The notes: generated by a model not told the origin, from the sequence alone. A stretch of 64,000 bases of DNA from Selaginella moellendorffii (GCF_000143415.4 NW_003314273.1:1038264-1102263), one strand, 5' to 3'; positions 36,910-48,716 are shown, numbered from the stretch's first letter. Program-made: numbers and translations.

Positions 36910-39177
36910 ATGGTGCGGCGCCATGGCTGGCAGCTCCCTGCCCATGCGTTCCAGGTATGTGGCTTGTGGCGGCTGGAGATCTGCTCATGGCATCCTTTGC
37001 ATTCCAGGTGGTTGCCATCACGCTCTTTTTCCTCCTCGCGATTGCATTCTATGTGTTTGTGGCTCCTTTCCTGGGCAGTAGCAGCCTGGAATACGCTTCA
37101 ATCGCGCTCTACACCCCCGTGGTATGTGTATCCCCCTCGCACCTCTTGTGCTCGCCCGCTAACGCTCTTGCATCTAGGCCTTGGCGGTGTTTCTGCTCTA
37201 CATTCGCTGCTCGGCCATCGATCCGTCCGACTCCGGGATCTTCACTGGTCACAAGGGCTTCCGCACATACGAGAAGAAGCACGTCTTGTCAGCGCTGCCC
37301 CTCTCCTCGCCCGGAGACAAGTTTTCGAGCGCTGAGGCAGGAGGTGGAGGGTGGATCCCCGAGCAGCCTGCGCCGCACTTCCTGGTGTGTGCATGCTTCG
37401 CTGCCGACGACGGCTGCAGGAGCAGCCCAAGCCCCGACCCCGTGACCGACGAGGACATGCTCTTTTGCACCCTGTGCAATGCCGAGGTAATCGTCAGGAC
37501 TTAGCTATGTGTGCATGGCATTTACCATTGTTTCTACCTAGGTGCGCAAGTTCAGCAAGCATTGCAGGAGCTGTGACAAGTGCGTTGACGGCTTCGACCA
37601 CCACTGTCGCGTAAGTAGGGTCGCTTGAGATTTAGAAAGGACTCAGACAAACGGTGGTTTCCTCGTCTCAGTGGCTTAACAACTGCGTGGGGAAGAAGAA
37701 CTACGTGACTTTTGTTTCGCTCATGGCTACCAGCCTCACCCTGGTTGGTACATGCATCCTTACACTCCGCATCCTGCCATCTCAAGCTCAATCGTTTGTG
37801 CAGCTTATGCTTGAGTGGGGCATGGGGACGGCCGTCTTAGTCCAGTGCTTTGTTAACAAGAGAGCCACTCAAGAGGAGATTGCAAGAAAGCTAGGCGACA
37901 GCTTCACCAGGGCCCCGTTTGCAACTGTTGTGGTAACGTAGTGCACGTACCTGAGTCCATCTCTTTTGACTCTCTTTTTGCAAATGCAGCTCTGTTGCAC
38001 ACTTGTCTCTTTGCTAGCGTCTTTACCGCTCGGGGAGCTCTTCTTCTTCCATGTTATTTTAATCCGAAAGGTACTCCCCGTTGTTTACTCTCGGTCGTTT
38101 GGCTTTCCCTGAAACTTGTGGTTGGATCTTGCCAGGGAATTTCGACGTACGAGTATGTGGTAGCAATGAGGGCCCAAAGCGAGGGCCAAGGTGCTTCAAA
38201 CGACGGTGACGGTGCCAGTGCTCCTTCATCTCCCACCAGCTCAAACGCAACCGGCTTAAGCGTATCCAGCTCGTTGAATTTGGGCCTGCAATACAGGGGT
38301 GCCTGGTGTACACCTCCCAGAATATTTGTGGACGAGGTATTTGATGACTTGCCGTTTGCACTCTGGACTGACGGGATACTCTTTACCTTGTCAGGATGAG
38401 ATTGTCCCACATTTGGGGCCTGGTAAGTTGTCCTCGACGCAAGATCCCGACACCGTCAGCTCCATTAGCAGGCGAGAGTCGAGGTCACAAAAACGCACTG
38501 TCAAGATCAGTGCGTGGAGGCTGGCCAAGCTAAACCCGGACGAGGCTGCCAAGGCGGTGCTGAAGGCGAGAGCAAGCTCGTCTACCTTACGCCCAGTAGC
38601 GGCAGCTGGTTCTCACAAAGACGTGAAGATATCAGAGACGGAGTATGGTACCAGCAGCAACGTGAGCACGAGAAGCAGCCTGAGCAACATTGAGATGTAT
38701 GGGAAGAGGTATGCCCCGGGGCTTCCCCCGTCCTCCAAGTTGAAGCTTGCTAAAGGCATAGGGAGCGGTTATAGCAGCCCGAGCTGTTCAATGAGTGGCT
38801 CGGGGCGGCTGAGCCCGCTCGTTAACGAGAAGAAGTGCAGCAGCAGAGAGAGGCAGTGGCTAACAAGCGACGGGTATGAAGCATCGGGTGGCGAGAGCGT
38901 GGATCGGACGAGTCACAACGCGACGATTCCCAGCATTGCGGCAACGGGCGCGGCAAGAGGAGTAGCCGACACCCTCAGGCCTGCATCCGACAAGCTCTTG
39001 TACAGCGGGTCATCGATATTCTACGGGGGCCCAATGGTGACGCCAACCACAGACAGGGCTAGAGAAGATGCGAGTGCTCCCACTTCCTTGGTTCAGCAGC
39101 AGCAGGATACAAGGCTGTTAACTCGGAGCAGCGTTGCACGCTCGCAGCAATCCCCAGTATTTGTTCCACGGCACTGA
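36910..39177 (+). CDS. DHHC-type protein S-acyltransferase
   Basis: A multi-pass membrane palmitoyltransferase of the plant PAT19-22 type. The ATG at 36910 gives MVRRHGWQLPAHAFQ, joined after an intron to VVAITLFFLLAIAFYVFVAP, an N-terminus typical of that subgroup. The catalytic cysteine-rich domain is [20 protein letters not shown] then [20 protein letters not shown], with the active cysteine in DHHC. Two further spans follow (VSLMATSLTLVGTCILTL and a later segment near 37990-38050). The long C-terminal tail (38400-39177) is Ser-rich and basic, probably cytosolic. It ends at TGA 39175-39177, only 69 bp before the PPR start on the same strand. Confidence 0.92.
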
Positions 39178-39246
39178 TCAAAAGAACAATTATTTTGTTT
39201 TAGGTAATGCTCCTTCTATGTGAAACGAAGCAGAGGATATGGGGGG

Positions 39247-41655
39247 ATGCTCCTTGGCCGTCTGGGAAAGCACAGGGTTGCGGGCTTGAGAGGAGCAGAA
39301 GGTAGATGTTGGGCTTCGTTTAGCTCTGGCACAGGCATTGCTGAGATCGGCGAGATCACAAACATTCTGTGTAATGGCGGCTTGAGTGTGGAAGACAAGC
39401 GGGCTGCACTAGGTAGCCTCAACTTGAGCCTTTCCAAGGGACTCGTTGCTCACATTGTCAAGAAGATCAAGGACGACGCCGGCGCCGCCTTCCTGTTTCT
39501 CAGATGGGCTGCAACTGCACAGGCAGAGGTGAGCTACAGCAGCTACGCCCGGGTGATTGTGGGCCTGGCCAAGGCTTGGCAGTTCGAGCAAATGTGGGAT
39601 CTTATGGAGGAGATGGACAAGCGTGCTCATCTTCACATACCCGCAGGCATCTTCTCCACCGTGATCAAGTGCTATGGCCGAGCCGGCGATGTGAAAGGTG
39701 CAGTGGCCACCTTGAAGAGGATGAGCGATGACTTCTCGTGCACCCCAGTGGCGAGGACTTACGAGGCTCTCATCCGAGTTGTCATGGACGCAGGTCAATG
39801 CGACACCGCGCTGTCCGTTTACCGAGCTATGGTTGACACGACGCGACTGTTTCCCACACATCGCATTTGCAAGGCCATTCTTGGTGGATTGGGCCTTGCT
39901 GGTGAGGTTGAATCGGCCACCACGTTCCTGGCCAGCCTCGACTGCATGGGCCTCATGCATGACGACAACACGAGCGCGAGGCTCCACAACGCGCTCATCC
40001 GAGGCTTTGTCGAGGCAGGGGAGGTGGAGGCCGCTCTTGGGACTTTCCTGACCATACGCGCCCAGGCCGACCGCGTCACCTACAACCTTGTGGCTCTGGG
40101 CTGCTGCAGATCAGGGAGGCTGGATACGTGTGTGGAGATCTACCAGGAGATGAGGAGCAGAGGCTTCCGTGTCAGCCACCTCGCCTTCAACTCTCTGGTG
40201 TGCGGCCTGTGCAAAGCCGGGAGAACGGACGAGGCATGGGACGTACTGGGCAAGAGCAGGCCTTCAGCTTGCGCGGATGCTGTCACCTTGTCCACTGTTA
40301 TCCACGCGTTGTGCTCAAGCGATTGCGACCGGGCGCTGGAGCTGATGCGGGCCATGCAAGCGCAGCGGGTTCCCCCGAACGTGGTCACCTACACCAGTGT
40401 CATTGACGGGCTTTGCAAGGCGGGCAGGCGTGATGCCGCCATGGTGCTGCTCCAGCAAATGCAGGCAGCCGGCTGCAGCCCCAACACCGTCACATACAAC
40501 TGCCTCATCCATAGCCTGTGCAAGGCCGGCAAGCTGGAAGACGCGTTCGCGCTCTTGAGAGGCATGCCCAGCAAAGGGTGCACACCCTCCATCAACAACA
40601 AGAATACGCTCGTGAGTGGGATATGCAAGCATGCAATCATGGAGCGGCAGCGCCGGGAGTTTGGAAAGCTTGGCCAGGCGCTCTTCTCCGAGGCCATGCA
40701 AGAGTCATACTCGGTGGAGGAGGACACTCTGGCTCTGTTCTACACCTGCCTGGAGCACATGTTTGGGAGCAACGGGGATCGTCCAGACAAGCGCACCTAC
40801 AGCATTGTCATCCACTTTCTGTGCAAGGCGGACAAAGTGCTGGAAGCCGCCCGGGTGTGGAGGGCGATGGTGAAGAGGCTTGGTCAGGTGGATGCGGTCA
40901 CGTACAACAGCTTCCTCTATGGCCTGCTCAAGCTCAACGACCTGAGTGAAGCTGCAAGGCTGTTTAGCGAGATCGACAAGCCCACCCTTGTGAGCTACTC
41001 TCTCCTCGTACACGCCTACTTCAAGGCCGGAGACCTGAGCAAGGTCGAAGAAGTGTACCAAGCAGCAACAGGCCAGGGGCTGAGGCCGGATCTCGCCCTC
41101 TACAACATCGTGCTCCACGGCTTGTCCGGGGCCAAGCAGGAAGCTGGGGTGGCGCACTTGTGGGCCGAGATGTTAAACAACGGCGTCTCCCCTTCAGTGG
41201 CCACTTACACCATCCTCATTCACGCCCTCTGCCGTGACAATCGCCTGCAAGCAGCCCGGCAGATTATTGACAAGATGAAGGGCCAAGGCGTCCTGCCCGA
41301 CGCCATTACGTACAACACGCTCCTTCACTGCTTGTGCAAGAACGAGCTCCTGGATGAAGCACGCTTGCTTCTCCGCGAGATGAAGCAGCATTGCAGCTAC
41401 ACACCCGCAACCTGGAATATTGTCATTGACGGAATACTGGAGCAACGGGACCCGGGAGTTGCCCAACGCATTTTCTCACAACTCATCAGAGACGGCTTCT
41501 TCCCAGCGCATTTGACTTATGACGCGTTCGTTGCCCGCGTGTTGCGTGGACAAGATGAAGTCCCTCCAGTAGCAACGAAGGGCCCAGAGGTGAAAAGGTC
41601 GGATGTCATCCTGTCCTTCGGGTATAGCCGCATAGTGGGGTTCTTCCTGGAATGA
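39247..41655 (+). CDS. P-type pentatricopeptide repeat protein
   Basis: An organellar RNA-binding protein with about 18 tandem 35-residue PPR motifs and no visible C-terminal E/DYW domain. It is intronless. The first in-frame ATG is 39247 (MLLGRLGKHRVAGLRGAEGR), a basic leader suited to mitochondrial import; the frame extends upstream only from a GTG. Repeats are clear, for example RVTYNLVALGCCRSGRLD, NVVTYTSVIDGLCKAGRRDA, NTVTYNCLIHSLCKAGKLED, SVATYTILIHALCRDNRLQA and DAITYNTLLHCLCKNELLDE. The target RNA could be predicted from residues 5 and 35 of each repeat but I have not done so. TGA is at 41653-41655. Confidence 0.92.
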   Translation: MLLGRLGKHRVAGLRGAEGRCWASFSSGTGIAEIGEITNILCNGGLSVEDKRAALGSLNLSLSKGLVAHIVKKIKDDAGAAFLFLRWAATAQAEVSYSSYARVIVGLAKAWQFEQMWDLMEEMDKRAHLHIPAGIFSTVIKCYGRAGDVKGAVATLKRMSDDFSCTPVARTYEALIRVVMDAGQCDTALSVYRAMVDTTRLFPTHRICKAILGGLGLAGEVESATTFLASLDCMGLMHDDNTSARLHNALIRGFVEAGEVEAALGTFLTIRAQADRVTYNLVALGCCRSGRLDTCVEIYQEMRSRGFRVSHLAFNSLVCGLCKAGRTDEAWDVLGKSRPSACADAVTLSTVIHALCSSDCDRALELMRAMQAQRVPPNVVTYTSVIDGLCKAGRRDAAMVLLQQMQAAGCSPNTVTYNCLIHSLCKAGKLEDAFALLRGMPSKGCTPSINNKNTLVSGICKHAIMERQRREFGKLGQALFSEAMQESYSVEEDTLALFYTCLEHMFGSNGDRPDKRTYSIVIHFLCKADKVLEAARVWRAMVKRLGQVDAVTYNSFLYGLLKLNDLSEAARLFSEIDKPTLVSYSLLVHAYFKAGDLSKVEEVYQAATGQGLRPDLALYNIVLHGLSGAKQEAGVAHLWAEMLNNGVSPSVATYTILIHALCRDNRLQAARQIIDKMKGQGVLPDAITYNTLLHCLCKNELLDEARLLLREMKQHCSYTPATWNIVIDGILEQRDPGVAQRIFSQLIRDGFFPAHLTYDAFVARVLRGQDEVPPVATKGPEVKRSDVILSFGYSRIVGFFLE

Positions 41656-41719
41656 AACCACTCGCAGACTTGTGCCGGCTTGTAAGATTGTCTTTCTTAC
41701 CGCGACCTCAATTGGACCA

Positions 41720-43967
41720 TCACTTTATGCTAGCAATGAAGCTCTTCAACTGCCTCACTCGTGCTTGGTGCTTTAAGTCGTCGTCATCGTTATCTGAGGC
41801 TTCAACGAGATGAATGCCCTTGCCCAGCGGGGTCGTGAGATCAATCACCTCCAGCCTACTAGCGTCATTCTGCTTGATGTGGTGGAAGGCGTCGATGATG
41901 GAAGGCGTCTCCCCGTCGTCTTTCACTTCCATCATTGTCTTCCAGTCGTCTTTTACCGCCATCTTGTTCATGCTTGTCTTCCCGTCTTCCACCGTCATCT
42001 TATTCAGCCTTCCACACAGGTCGCTGGTCACCAAATCATTTGGACGCCTTGTGCTCTTGCCGCCTTTGAGGGCCAACTTGGCCATGAACTCTGCGACCTT
42101 GGAGGGGTAGGCTCTGGGATGCAGCGCAGTGTTAGGTGCTGATGAACAAACAAAACGGTGGCATACCTCTGTACGAGTTCGGCACGAACAGCGCTACTAG
42201 GAATGTCAGGATTTCCAACCCATTTCACTTCGTAGTGATCCACGCCCCGAAGCTGCCGCTTCTTGACAATTTCTGAGATTTTGAATTGAAGTCCCGCCAA
42301 GTTTACCCCGGAACTGGCTGCTTGCATGGATGCCATCCTATGCACGTCTCGCTCAGCCAGTTTTGGAAGAATGTAATCGTCTGCATCAAAGTTAGCAATA
42401 CTAGACTGTCCTGTAAAGGAAGGATATCGTGGCTGACCTGTTTTCTCAAAAGACCATTCGAATTCTTGCATGCATATTCTTCTGATGGTATCCATTTGGA
42501 GAGGTCCACCCAGTAGCACGCTGCAACAGAAACCCGGCTCTCGTCTTTGTTTATCAGCATATTTACTTGCCTGTGTACAGCCTCAGATGTTTGGGCGTGG
42601 CATTTTGGATGGGTATAAGCAAATATGGCCTTGCAAGCCATGTTGTCGTCTTCAGAAAAACCATGAGCTGCTACACACGTCCAATGTCAAAGGCCACAAA
42701 GCAGTGCCTTGTTAGTTACTTTTACCGTCGCTAGATACCGTCGAGTTTTCTTTATCTTTGCATTTTAACGTCCTCTTAGCCAACGTTACGGGACCTTGAC
42801 GGAGCATCTCTTCGAGAATTTTGTCTTCGCCAAACTTTTTGACTATCTGCTGGGCTTTCTCCTGTAAAATGAAACGAGTGGCATTCTAGACACTCTTAGG
42901 AAAACGGCTGCGTACCGGTCCCAACCCGTGCACGCCAGGAAAATAGTCGCATCCCAGCAGGATTCCGAGAGCAATCTGTGCGATGATCAGTTAGAAAAGA
43001 AATTAGCGTGGCATACCAGAGAGTTCCTGCCGTATCCAAATGCATTTCGGATCTTTGTCATGTCATATGCTACAACGTGGCTTTCACCTGCATAGAAAGT
43101 GAAGACTATCATTTTGAATGGAGCACCACCTGACCTGGCTTGAGACTTATATCCTTATACACGACTTTGGCACCAAAGAGGAGCGCGTCCGAGTCCGCGG
43201 TGAAACAAGCGTCCTGCGGGAGCGCGCATGTTTGTTTATACATTTTGGGAAGAACAAGACGGAGCAGCTTACGGCAAAGCCCATAGCATTGAGTGCCGCG
43301 CACTGAGCTTCAGCTTCCTCGAGGCTAGATAGGTGTTTGGAAGAATGAGCAACATATTTTCGAGAGTGAAAGAAGTACCTGACGAGGCATGGGATACCAA
43401 ATGCGGTGGCTAGCGCCGTGGCGTCCTCCACCATGCGACCAAACTGTGAGCCCTTGTTACGCTTGAGCGGTAGGCCGGCAACCTGGTTGGGCATTTGCGT
43501 GACATACGACAGCAAGAGATGAAGGGACGCACAGACCTGTCTTTGCGGACGAAGAGGCTGGCGCGCCCTGGCGAGACGCTGCACATAGGTGCCAGCTTTG
43601 GCGGCGGGGACAGCTCCATCTGTGCCCGTGACTGTGAGGTTTAAAAGAAGTGTAGCCTGGGCAAGAGGCAGAGGCGCACACCAGTAACGAAGATGAGATG
43701 GCAGTTGAGGGCGAGGAGCGCCCGAATCCTGTGAAACAGGCCCCGTAGATGCGGCTTGTCCTTGACAGCGCCGCCATTCACCTTGTTGAGCTGGATGATC
43801 CAATATGACAGATCAATGCAGACGCCTTGTCCCCTGGGCAAGCATTTGGCGGCGGTGAGTAGAGCAACACAATCAGGGAGGGAGGGAGCAAGGGCCTACA
43901 CGAGCAAGTCGAGCGGGACCCGCTCCTTGGCGGGCTCCAATATCTCCCACAACTTGTGCACACCCAT
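41720..43967 (-). CDS. SEND1: SEND1/GEN-like Holliday-junction and flap endonuclease
   Basis: A class IV Rad2/XPG nuclease acting on branched DNA in recombination and telomere stability. The ATG at 43965-43967 gives MGVHKLWEILEPAKERVPLD, and phase-matched splicing leads to GVCIDLSYWIIQLNKVNGG. Then come PHLRGLFHRIRALLALNCHL, DGAVPAAKAGTY, SLEEAEAQCAALNAMGFA, DACFTADSDALLFGAKVVYK and the helix-hairpin-helix GRNSLIALGILLGCDYFPGV. Catalytic Asp/Glu residues (CIDLSYW, EEAEAQ, DSD, GCDY) are all present. A chromo-like region (VDHYEVKWVGNPDIP) and an acidic tail follow. The RIRALLALNC and YKDISL blocks favour SEND1 (GEN-like 2) over GEN1. Confidence 0.9.
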
Positions 43968-44027
43968 GGGTCAAAGCCCTAGGCTAGGTTGCGCGTTGTT
44001 CGTCATAGGGCAGAGCGGTAGAGCGGC

Positions 44028-45041
44028 ATGGACATGGATGTGGAGGAGATGCAGTTCCTGGGCTTCTTTGGCTTCTTCAAGGAATCGTTCAAGCTGCTGG
44101 TGCGCCATGCCCGATTGATGGCCTGGTTTGCGCTGATTCTGGTACTGCCGCTGTCTTTTGCGCTGCTGGGGCACACGCTCGTCACAGATCCGCTGCTCAA
44201 CCGGATACGGCTCAACGAGGAGATGCTTGCGGTGGAGAGGAGCGATGGCCACAGCGCCGCCGCCGTCCACACGCGGAGGGAGCTCTACTCGGAGTTTGGC
44301 AGGCTCGGCACCCTCCTGCTCGCCTACCTCGTCTTCGTGCTCGCCTTCTCGCTGCTGTCCACGGCGGCGGTGGTGTACAGCGTAGCATGCATATACGTGG
44401 ACAAGAGCGTGACGGTGGCCAAGGTACTAGGCGTGGTGCCCCGGGTGTGGAAGCGGCTCATGGTAACCTTCTTGTGGGTGTTCCTCATCATGTTTGCGTA
44501 CCACGTCACCTTCATCGTCTCCGTTGGGCTGCTGCTGGTGGCGCTGGGCAGCGTGCCCGCCCTCTTGCTCCCGCTGCTGCTGCTGCTGGCGCTCGCCTTC
44601 TTCGCCCTCCAGGTCTACCTCAACGTCATCTGGCACCTGGCCAGCGTCATCACGGTGCTGGAGGAGCACTATGGCATCGCGGCGCTCAAGAAAAGCGCCC
44701 GGGTGGTGAAGGGCAAGCGGATGGTCGGCTCATGCCTCGTCTTCACCCACATGGTCGCCTCGGGAATCATTGCGGCCCTGTTCCACGCCAGGGTGGTGAG
44801 CGCCAACTCGAGGCTGCCGTCGGCTGGGCCTCGCTTGTCGCTGGCGGCGCTGCTGGTGGCGCTGCTCACGCTCGTCAACCTGCTGGGGATGCTGCTGCAG
44901 AGCCTCTTTTACTTCTCCGTCAAGTCGTTCCACCACGAGAGCATTGACCGGATGGTGTTGTCGGATCACCTGGACGCTTACATGGGGGAGTATGTGCCGC
45001 TCAAGGACCCCGACATCCAGATGGAGGTGATGGAGCCCTGA
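44028..45041 (+). CDS. At1g69430-like six-span membrane protein of unknown function
   Basis: A 337-residue intronless gene from ATG 44028. The N-terminus EEMQFLGFFGFFKESFKLLV and the blocks STAAVVYSVACIYVDKSVTV, VVPRVWKRLMVTFLWVFLIM, NVIWHLASVITVLEEHYGI and KSFHHESIDRMVLSDHLDAY match a plant-conserved family of six-pass membrane proteins with no assigned activity. About six hydrophobic segments are visible, one of them an almost pure Leu/Ala stretch (residues about 165-190). GC content is high across the gene. Its start is 60 bp from the divergent SEND1 start. Confidence 0.88.
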   Translation: MDMDVEEMQFLGFFGFFKESFKLLVRHARLMAWFALILVLPLSFALLGHTLVTDPLLNRIRLNEEMLAVERSDGHSAAAVHTRRELYSEFGRLGTLLLAYLVFVLAFSLLSTAAVVYSVACIYVDKSVTVAKVLGVVPRVWKRLMVTFLWVFLIMFAYHVTFIVSVGLLLVALGSVPALLLPLLLLLALAFFALQVYLNVIWHLASVITVLEEHYGIAALKKSARVVKGKRMVGSCLVFTHMVASGIIAALFHARVVSANSRLPSAGPRLSLAALLVALLTLVNLLGMLLQSLFYFSVKSFHHESIDRMVLSDHLDAYMGEYVPLKDPDIQMEVMEP

Positions 45042-45093
45042 ACCGAATTTGTGTTGTGTCTCTCGTGCTGTCGCTCAATTGAGTATACATACG

Positions 45094-45100
45094 TATAAAG
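45094..45100 (+). promoter_or_regulatory. TATA box of SPF30 gene
   Basis: TATAAAG 60 bp before the SPF30 ATG; a telo-box-like TAGGGTTT (45124-45131) lies between them. Confidence 0.4.
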
Positions 45101-45160
45101 ACTTGATCCACTCGCGGATGACCTAGGGTTTGCCCAAGTGGCTGTGTTGCGTTGCGCGCC

Positions 45161-46636
45161 ATGGACGATGATTTCGAGAAGCAGCTGGAACAGGTGTGTG
45201 CTTCCCCTGCCCGGCCGGCGGCCGCCCACTCTCACTTGCTGCTGCTGGCTGCTGCAGGTGAATCGTCTGCTGGCCAAGGAGCCACACAATGTGGAGTACC
45301 AGGAAATGGCCAAGCAACTGAGAGAGGTAAGCCGTTTGCCCTATAGCTTTGTGCGCCTGCGTGAGCGTGTGCGTGAGGTGTGGTAAACCCGCCTTGCTGG
45401 TGGCCTAAAGGAATCACCGGTATCTTGTTCAGGCACTACAGTTTTGGAGGAGAAGAAGGGAAGGAGATTGCTGAATTTATCTGTGGCACCAAACAAAAGG
45501 GGTATTGTTGGTCCGTTAACTTAGTACCAGGGTTTATAACCTCCTATCTCATCTGGACTGCGATTTCCCTCGCCTGCCAATTACTGTCGTAGTTACCGTC
45601 TTGTGTGTTGCCAGGTGATCCAATTGGCAAAACAAGTGGACGTGGACCTTGATGATGCAGAGGACCAGGATCAGCAGCAGCATCTTCAGCAACATGTTTT
45701 GTTTTCCCTTCTTCCTTTTCTCCTCTCGTGCACTCACTCTTATGGGCAGGAGGAGCAAGGAGAGCAGCAACACGAGGAGGACGAGGAGGACGAGGAGGAA
45801 GAGGCACATGAAACTATGGCGATTGGAACCAAGGTGCAGGCGGTATGGAGCGAAGACGGTGAATGGTATCGATAGCCTTTGTTTCTGTTTCTGAACCTCA
45901 CGGACACTTCCTGTCAGGTACAACGGCACAATTCGCGCCGTCACACCAAATGGATACCTGGTGATGTACGACGGGTGGAACAATGAAGAGGAGGCAAGTG
46001 AACTTAGCGTTACGGGTTACACTTCACTCACGTTCTTTCGTGCATGCATGCTCAGGTAGATGCCGCCAACATTAGGCAAGTAAACCTTGACGACGACAAG
46101 CTTGTGGAGGCGGAAAGGGAAGCCGAGGCAACCAGGCAAGCCATAAAGCGAAAGATTGCATTGGCAGCCGACGTTGGAGTTGTTCCTAGAGATCTGCCGC
46201 AGAAGTTGAAGATAAAACCTGACGACCCTGAGGAAATTGTACGTCTCTGGTTCCTCGTCTGTTTCCCCGTACTAACACACCAGCGTGTGCCTCTTCCAGC
46301 GACAAGTCAAGAAGAAGAAGATTCATGCCTTCAAATCCAAGCTTCGGCTGGAGCAGATGGAAGTCGCCCAGAACAAGCGGCAGAATGCTTGGCAGCAGTT
46401 CCAGACAGCCAAAGGCAAATCAAAAAAGGTGAGCTTTGCATTGCTAGGAAGTGGACTGAAGCTACTTGCAGGTCGGCTTCTTTACAGGGCGCAAGAAGGA
46501 GAGTATATTCAAGTCTCCCGACGATCCCAGGGGGAAAGTGGGCGTTACGGGCAGCGGTAAGGGGATTACGGAGTTTCAAAAGCGTGAGAAACACCTACAT
46601 CTCAAATTGGGTGTTGAAGGAGAGGTCGATGAGTGA
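45161..46636 (+). CDS. SPF30: SPF30/SMNDC1 Tudor-domain splicing factor
   Basis: A nuclear spliceosome assembly factor that binds dimethylarginine on Sm proteins. The ATG at 45161 gives MDDDFEKQLEQVNRLLAKEP and, on exon 2, NVEYQEMAKQLRE. A Gln/Glu-rich linker holds two low-complexity acidic runs. The Tudor domain is AIGTKVQAVWSEDGEWYNGT then IRAVTPNGYLVMYDGWNNEE, with the aromatic cage residues visible. A basic helical region (KIHAFKSKLRLEQMEVAQNK) and the conserved tail KKESIFKSPDDPRGKVGVTG, with GSGKGITEFQKREKHLHLK, follow. TGA is at 46634-46636. Confidence 0.92.
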
Positions 46637-46737
46637 AGCACGAGTAGAAAATTTTCTGAAAGATTTCCTTCTCATGGTCGGCAAATTCTAGTTCCTTAGA
46701 GAGACGCGATGTAAGATCAAACTTAAAACTATGTGAC

Positions 46738-48716
46738 TCACGCGCTCGACAACTTTCTTTTGCGCCTTTTCTTCTCTACAAATGATGTCAAGCGAGTGCA
46801 AGCAACCTGCAGGTGCTCCGGTGGCATGGACGCATAGCAGACGCGGAAGAATCCTGGCTCAGCATAGTGGCATGCCTCTCCTGTTGTTTTTGTGAAAATA
46901 TTTGAGAGGGAAAACTGTGCATATTAGACTTACCTGGAGTCAAGAGCACCTTACAGTCCTCGAGAATCTCCTTCCATAATGCTCGCTCGGCTTCAAACGT
47001 GCACTGGCTCAAGTGACCAAGTCAGGAACAAAAAAGAAGCTGCTGTGAAGCCTTACCTCGGTTAACAGACTTCGTAGGTCCAGCCAACAAAACATTGCTG
47101 CGCATGCAGGCATGTAGTTTAGCTTGACAGAAGTGAACGCACTTGTGAGAAGATTGTAGGAATTCTTCAAACGCCTGCAGACAAGTTGCTTGAGCTTTGG
47201 CAACTACAAGGAAGAACTTACCTCTTGTTTTCCTCCACGTAAAAGTCAACAAAGGTATCGTCTTGGAGCATGACTGCCAGAGCATGCTGTGTGTCGTTGG
47301 ACACGGCTGCAAACATTCCCATGTTTTGCCATAGCTGCAAAAGAGAAGCGAGACGCTCGTTACAGACGGGGATTATCTTTTATATGGTAAGGTTACTCAC
47401 ATTCAAAAGGTCTCCGTTTTTCGTGTGAAGGCACCCCACCCGGAACCCGTTCATCCCGAAATCTTTGCTCATGCCATATGCTGTATGGACAAACTCGGCA
47501 ACCATCTCGGGTGACAGAAGCTTTTCCTCCACGGCGTTTTGCGCCACCTTCTCCAAGCTCACAAACTCGTCCTCTGATGTGCTTTAGAAGAGCAAACAAC
47601 AAGGTGAGCCAAAGTAAACGAAACGCATACCCAAACTTGGAATTGGCGTAGATTTCATCCGAAAGGACATGCATTTCCCTTCGAACAGCCCATAGCAAAA
47701 GCTCCTGCCACCGGTGTCACACTTGAAATGTCATGGCAGAACAGCAAGTGTACCTTGAGTGTAGCTTCGGGATACAGTGTCCCCAGCGGGTTGCCAGGAT
47801 TGGTGATGAGCAAAACTCTGGCGCGGACGTTTCTCTTTGCAGCCTCGTCAACAGCTGCATCCATCTCAGCAATGGTAGGAATGTACGTATGTGTGTCTTT
47901 AGGTTGCACCGGCAGCGGCGCTACCTCGTTCTGCATCGCAACGCAAGCATGAAAACGGTCCCAGACAGCGCTTGTAAAGTTACTCGAATGTTCATGTCAT
48001 TGTCAAACGCTGGGAAGTAAGGGGCAGGAATCAAACAGCCATCTCCTGGGTCGCAGGTTGCAAAGAAGAAAAGATCGAGCACACTGTTAAAAGGCACAGC
48101 GGTGTGTGAGGGTGTTAGCCAGGCTCTTTGACAAGCTTACGCTGTGACACCACTTGAGATGCAAATGTGCGAGGGGTCGATCTGCAAGCAACGGAGGAGA
48201 GCGTGTTAGAGATTGTTGGACGACGACACAGGCCACCACCTCAACACCCATGAACGTCCTTTGCATCATCTTGGCGAGCGCATTTCTCAGTGCTTGTCCA
48301 CCTCTAAAGTTGCTGTACAGCCCAGCTGTGGGTGGGATCTCCCTGCAGCTCCTGGGTGGGAATAAAACGAGGAATACAAGTGTAAGACTGGATTGAAAAG
48401 AAGTGCGCCAACCTGATCTTGTCGTGGATTAAGTCGAAGGAGAGAACACTTTCTGCCGTTGCCATCTGCAAGCAGTGAGTGGAGCGGAGTAAGGCGAGGT
48501 GCCGGCCAGCGAGCGGGATGCCTACATACAGACCAGGAAGTAGCCATGGGGATTGGTAGGAGACCAGGCGAAGCTCTTGGCCTCGTTCATTGCTTGGATG
48601 TAGGGCGAGAAGGGGAGGAGTGCCTTGGTGCCCCTGGCCGACAGGCTCCTCGGCTGCCGATCCCCGCCTGTGCAACACGACGCCCCGCAGCTGCAGGAGC
48701 ATCGGTGCTGCTCCAT
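46738..48716 (-). CDS. ACC synthase-like PLP-dependent aminotransferase
   Basis: A fold-type I PLP enzyme of the ACC synthase/aminotransferase group. The ATG at 48714-48716 gives a Cys/Ser-rich start, then LPFSPYIQAMNEAKSFAWSP. Blocks in order are GQALRNALAKMMQRTFMGVE, DPSHICISSGVTA, FFFATCDPGDGCLIPAPYFP then AFDNDMNI, VLLITNPGNPLGTLYPEATL, HVLSDEIYANSKFG and the PLP-lysine motif AYGMSKDFGMNGFRVG. The ending RVCYASMPPEHLQVACTR then LTSFVEKKRRKRKL is ACS-like. True ACC synthase (ethylene precursor) and an ACS10/12-type aminotransferase are both possible. The divergent LENG1-like start is 54 bp away. Confidence 0.85.

Noticed and set aside
39409-41157. Several minus-strand open frames opposite the PPR gene
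   Set aside because: They repeat with the PPR period and lack their own motifs, as expected for shadows of tandem repeats.
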